Of a stretch of DNA of 7,783 bases, positions 6,333 to 7,783 are shown piece after piece (within the stretch, counting starts at the first letter, position 1; the number at the start of each line of letters is the position of its first letter). The notes under the pieces are model-generated. The model was not told where the DNA came from and made no database searches. It saw only the letters and a list, made by a program, of their open reading frames with translations. The position numbers were made by a program, and so were the translations under genes. The DNA is from Eubacteriaceae bacterium (GTDB lineage: Bacteria > Bacillota > Clostridia > Eubacteriales > Alkalibacteraceae), in assembly GCA_003446375.1 (NCBI GenBank), contig DMAW01000119.1, forward strand, positions 1-7,783. The letters are read 5' to 3'.

Positions 6333-6417
6333 AAGCGCGTCAAGGTTTCGCTTTGCCGCGTTGCGACCTTGACTCCTTTCTTAAACCATAAGATTTTATT
6401 CTTACAGGTTAAACAAA
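6296..6417. terminator. Long imperfect inverted repeat behind orfB (probable terminator or insulator)
   Basis: Four nested arm pairs are visible: 6296-6309 with 6404-6417 (14 bp), 6319-6334 with 6378-6393 (16 bp, including TTATGGTTTAAG), 6339-6346 with 6366-6373 (GTCAAGGT, 8 bp) and 6349-6351 with 6363-6365. A bubble at 6310-6318 / 6394-6403 interrupts them. The transcribed minus strand would fold into a hairpin of about 120 nt just after the orfB stop, able to stop transposase or CRISPR read-through into the dehydratase operon. Lack of a clean U-tract leaves the terminator function uncertain; it could also act in transposition. Confidence 0.6.
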
Positions 6418-6422
6418 TAGTT

Positions 6423-7376
6423 CTAAACTGTAATTTTCAAGACTTTTTCGCCATTTCTAAGGTATTTGTAGAATTCTTCAGGTGGCACATACCCGATGCT
6501 TGAGTGAAGTCTTTGCTTATTGTAACGATTGATATATTGTGCTACTACTTCATATACCTCAGCATAGGCCGCAAATTCGTAGCGGCTAAAGCATTCATCT
6601 TCTAAAAGTCGGTGAAAAGCTTCTATATGTGCATTTTTGTTTGGAGTTTTAAAAGGGATCCGTTCATGTTCTATCCCTAGTTCCTCACATGCTTTATCAA
6701 ATACATGGCTGATAAATTGCGGCCCGTTATCTGAGCGAATTACAGGCTTATTTCCACCTTGATAAAGCTGGCGTTTTAATAATGCTGATTGAACCACTCT
6801 GACTGCATCTTCTGCTGTGCAACTAAGACCAAGGTGATAGTCAATTATATTTCTGTCGGCTACGTCAATAAGACTCAACAGGAAGAAAAATCGATTTTCA
6901 CCCGCAATATAACCATATTTAACATCCATCTCCCAAAGCTGGTTAGACCCTGTAATAACCCGGTTTTTAGCTATCTTGCGTGGAAACGATGGTTTAAATT
7001 TTCTTTGTGGTCTAAGAATTTCCAGTTCTTTACATAGCCTGTAGACTTTCTTCTTGTTGATTATAAGCCTGAAATTTCGCTTTAGGGCGTAGGTTAATTT
7101 AAGATACCCGTAGGCATAACCTTCATCCGCGATAAGCTCTGTTAGCCATTCCTTAATTTGTTCATCGCTGATCCGGTTGTTGGCTTTATCTAGCGAGTAA
7201 CCTGGGCAGGGTCTTCCTCCTCCCACACGTTTGGTAAGGCCAGTTCTTGAAATACGATAATAGTACGTAGAGCGGCTAAGGCCTACTATTTTTAGAACCA
7301 AAACTGCTTTGTAACCACGGCTAATCCATTTGTTGGCGATACTTACTTTATCTTCTATCGAGGGTTTGTATTTTTT
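6423..7376 (-). CDS. IS3-family transposase OrfB (DDE integrase domain), read as the -1 frame of OrfAB
   Basis: This is the catalytic part of the transposase. Counting from a possible TTG start at 7301 (292 residues), the DDE triad is D126 in LWEMDVKYG, D191 in IRSDNGPQF and E227 in NKNAHIEAFH. The spacing is D-35-E, characteristic of the IS3/retroviral integrase fold. An HTH_21-type segment (about 45-100) precedes the rve core, and the usual C-terminal RLHSSIGYVPPEEF motif is present. The frame stays open upstream to the slippery site at 7370-7376, and the TTG has no good ribosome binding site, so expression as an OrfAB fusion of about 409 residues is likelier than independent initiation. 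All catalytic residues are intact and no internal stop is seen, so the element may be active. Confidence 0.9.
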   Translation of the reverse strand, partial: KKYKPSIEDKVSIANKWISRGYKAVLVLKIVGLSRSTYYYRISRTGLTKRVGGGRPCPGYSLDKANNRISDEQIKEWLTELIADEGYAYGYLKLTYALKRNFRLIINKKKVYRLCKELEILRPQRKFKPSFPRKIAKNRVITGSNQLWEMDVKYGYIAGENRFFFLLSLIDVADRNIIDYHLGLSCTAEDAVRVVQSALLKRQLYQGGNKPVIRSDNGPQFISHVFDKACEELGIEHERIPFKTPNKNAHIEAFHRLLEDECFSRYEFAAYAEVYEVVAQYINRYNKQRLHSSIGYVPPEEFYKYLRNGEKVLKITV

Positions 7377-7651
7377 AACAAATCCTTAAGTATGGCTATT
7401 TCCAAATCTTTTTCGCCGAGGAGCTTTTTAAGTTTATCGTTCTCGGTTTCAAGTTCTTTATAGTAACTATTATCAATAGCTTTTTTCTTATTATTTTTTT
7501 GCACAGGAGGGTTTTTATATTGTTTTACCCATTTGGCAACCATTGATTTGGCAATTTCATGCTGCCGGGCCACTAAGGACATATTGCCAGTTTCAATTGC
7601 TTCTTTGACAATTTGTTGTTTAAATTCATCGCTGTATTTTTTCCTGGTCAT
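7355..7651 (-). CDS. IS3-family transposase OrfA (helix-turn-helix, leucine zipper)
   Basis: The 98-residue protein opens with MTRKKYSDEFKQQIVKEAIE, the start of an HTH_Tnp_1 (IS3/IS911 OrfA) DNA-binding domain. The recognition helix region is about residues 24-45 (SLVARQHEIAKSMVAKWVKQ). After a basic linker, residues about 66-92 (YKELETENDKLKKLLGEKDL, then ILKDLL) form a heptad-patterned coiled coil, the oligomerisation zipper of this family. The domain binds the element's terminal repeats. ATG at 7651 has AGGGGG at 7664-7659, spaced 7 nt. The stop at 7357-7355 lies inside the open frame of orfB, which is offset by -1. Confidence 0.92.
   Translation of the reverse strand: MTRKKYSDEFKQQIVKEAIETGNMSLVARQHEIAKSMVAKWVKQYKNPPVQKNNKKKAIDNSYYKELETENDKLKKLLGEKDLEIAILKDLLKNTNPR
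7370..7376 (-). other. Probable programmed -1 frameshift site joining OrfA and OrfB
   Basis: The minus strand reads A AAA AAT in the OrfA frame (codons TTA AAA AAT), a run of six A, 13 nt before the OrfA stop codon. A one-base backward slip enters the open OrfB frame (KYKPSIEDKVSIANKWISRG), which is stop-free through to the DDE domain. IS3-family elements commonly use A-rich slippery heptamers here; A AAA AAG is the strongest in bacteria, so this variant may be less efficient. Confidence 0.65.
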
Positions 7652-7672
7652 AAAAATTCCCCCTACACTAAG

Positions 7673-7701
7673 TTTATCATTTCTTAAGAAACGATGTCCA
7701 A
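7673..7701 (-). promoter_or_regulatory. Candidate promoter of the IS3 transposase within its left end
   Basis: On the minus strand TTGGAC (7701-7696) is followed after 17 nt by GATAAA (7678-7673), which is 22 nt before the orfA start codon. The -35-like box lies inside the terminal inverted repeat, as is common in IS3 elements, where transposase binding can repress its own promoter. Both boxes match consensus only partly. A TTCTTAAGAA palindrome at 7681-7690 sits in the spacer. Confidence 0.35.
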
Positions 7702-7719
7702 CCTAGTTAGGGGGCTTAA
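7684..7719 (-). repeat. IS3 left terminal inverted repeat
   Basis: Read on the minus strand: TTAAGCCCCCTAACTAGG, then TTGGACATCGTTTCTTAA (7701-7684). The inner 18 nt match the outer right end at 16 positions. The outer tip has a four-base longer spacer than the right end, so the true boundary could be 7715-7720. Confidence 0.7.
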
Positions 7720-7720
7720 G

Positions 7721-7783
7721 AGGCTAAAAACGGTTTATCTGCTCCGCGAGTTTGGAGTCAGAAAGGGTTTCAATTCCTCATAG
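7721..7783 (-). CRISPR. Trailer end of a probable CRISPR array, terminal repeat truncated at the IS3 edge
   Basis: The last 17 bases, GTTTCAATTCCTCATAG (7767-7783), match the start of the common roughly 30-nt clostridial CRISPR repeats as written in this orientation. These repeats, found with type I-B and III systems, end in GGCTAAAAAC. Exactly that end, AGGCTAAAAAC, stands at 7721-7731, leaving 35 nt (7732-7766), a normal spacer length. The crRNA 5' handle ATTGAAAC is the reverse complement of 7767-7774, so transcription should run leftward from a leader beyond the window and the left side is the trailer end. The terminal repeat keeps only 11 nt and stops where the IS3 left end begins. No cas gene is in view. 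The call rests on recognition of two partial repeats and is not proven. Confidence 0.6.

Larger units (their letters stand above)
6138..7719 (-). mobile_element. IS3-family insertion sequence with duplicated right end
   Basis: The element encodes an overlapping OrfA/OrfB transposase pair of the IS3 type on the minus strand. Its ends are imperfect inverted repeats sharing TTGGACAxxGTTTCTTAA: the right copy is at 6151-6168 on the plus strand, and the left is at 7684-7701 in reverse. Each is preceded on the outside by a CCCCC block. The length, about 1.58 kb, is slightly above the usual 1.2-1.5 kb because of the 100-bp duplication. Outer limits are uncertain by a few bases, since the left tip (TTAAGCCCCC) and right tip (TTGACCCCC) differ. 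No matching target duplication is seen: the right flank has CGGA and the left flank AGGCTAAAA. This suggests rearrangement after insertion. The element lies directly upstream of, and co-directional with, the dehydratase operon. Confidence 0.85.

Noticed and set aside
6237..6503. Plus-strand open frame of 88 codons through the IS3 right end and hairpin
   Set aside because: It runs through the repeated terminal sequence and inverted repeat, has no ribosome site or known motif, and overlaps the end of orfB on the opposite strand.
7702..7731. A full-length but degenerate CRISPR terminal repeat
   Set aside because: Only the last 11 nt (7721-7731) fit the repeat end; the preceding bases fit the IS3 left terminal repeat and show no resemblance to the repeat start, so truncation explains it better.

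Overview
The window looks like a low-to-middle GC, strictly anaerobic Firmicute of the Clostridia type. The signs are purine-rich Shine-Dalgarno sites, GTG starts, oxygen-sensitive glycyl-radical and radical-SAM enzymes, and IS256- and IS3-type transposases. No rRNA or tRNA gene is visible, so the genus cannot be fixed from this sequence.

Layout, left to right. Bases 1-206 are the tail of an IS256-family element: the last 43 codons of its transposase and a probable terminal inverted repeat. A plus-strand two-gene operon follows (352-2350). It encodes a soluble PocR-domain histidine kinase of the LytS/YesM type and a response regulator with an AraC-type DNA-binding domain. A 14-bp perfect hairpin at 2354-2385 ends this operon and also the convergent minus-strand operon. 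The minus-strand operon (5936 down to 2401) encodes a glycyl radical enzyme and then its radical-SAM activase, separated by an intercistronic hairpin. The enzyme's catalytic residues and their spacing match the B12-independent glycerol / 1,2-propanediol dehydratase group (DhaB1), and the activase matches DhaB2. The natural reading is that the kinase senses a diol or related small molecule through its PocR domain and the regulator switches on the dehydratase operon. No propanediol or aldehyde dehydrogenase and no microcompartment shell gene lies in the window.

Upstream of the dehydratase is an IS3-family element (about 6138-7719, minus strand) with orfA, orfB, a likely -1 frameshift site, a 100-bp tandem duplication of its right end and a roughly 120-nt inverted repeat behind orfB. 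Past its left end, the last 63 bases look like the trailer end of a CRISPR array: an 11-nt stump of a repeat, a 35-nt spacer and the first 17 nt of the next repeat, cut by the window edge.

The most noteworthy points are these. (1) The glycyl radical enzyme carries an insertion of about 57 residues, absent from the classical glycerol dehydratase as I recall it. The insertion looks like a diverged tandem duplication of the adjacent helix pair. (2) The CRISPR terminal repeat appears truncated exactly at the IS3 boundary. (3) The hairpin between enzyme and activase may set their stoichiometry. Family assignments come from motif recognition and memory of homologs; no database search was run.
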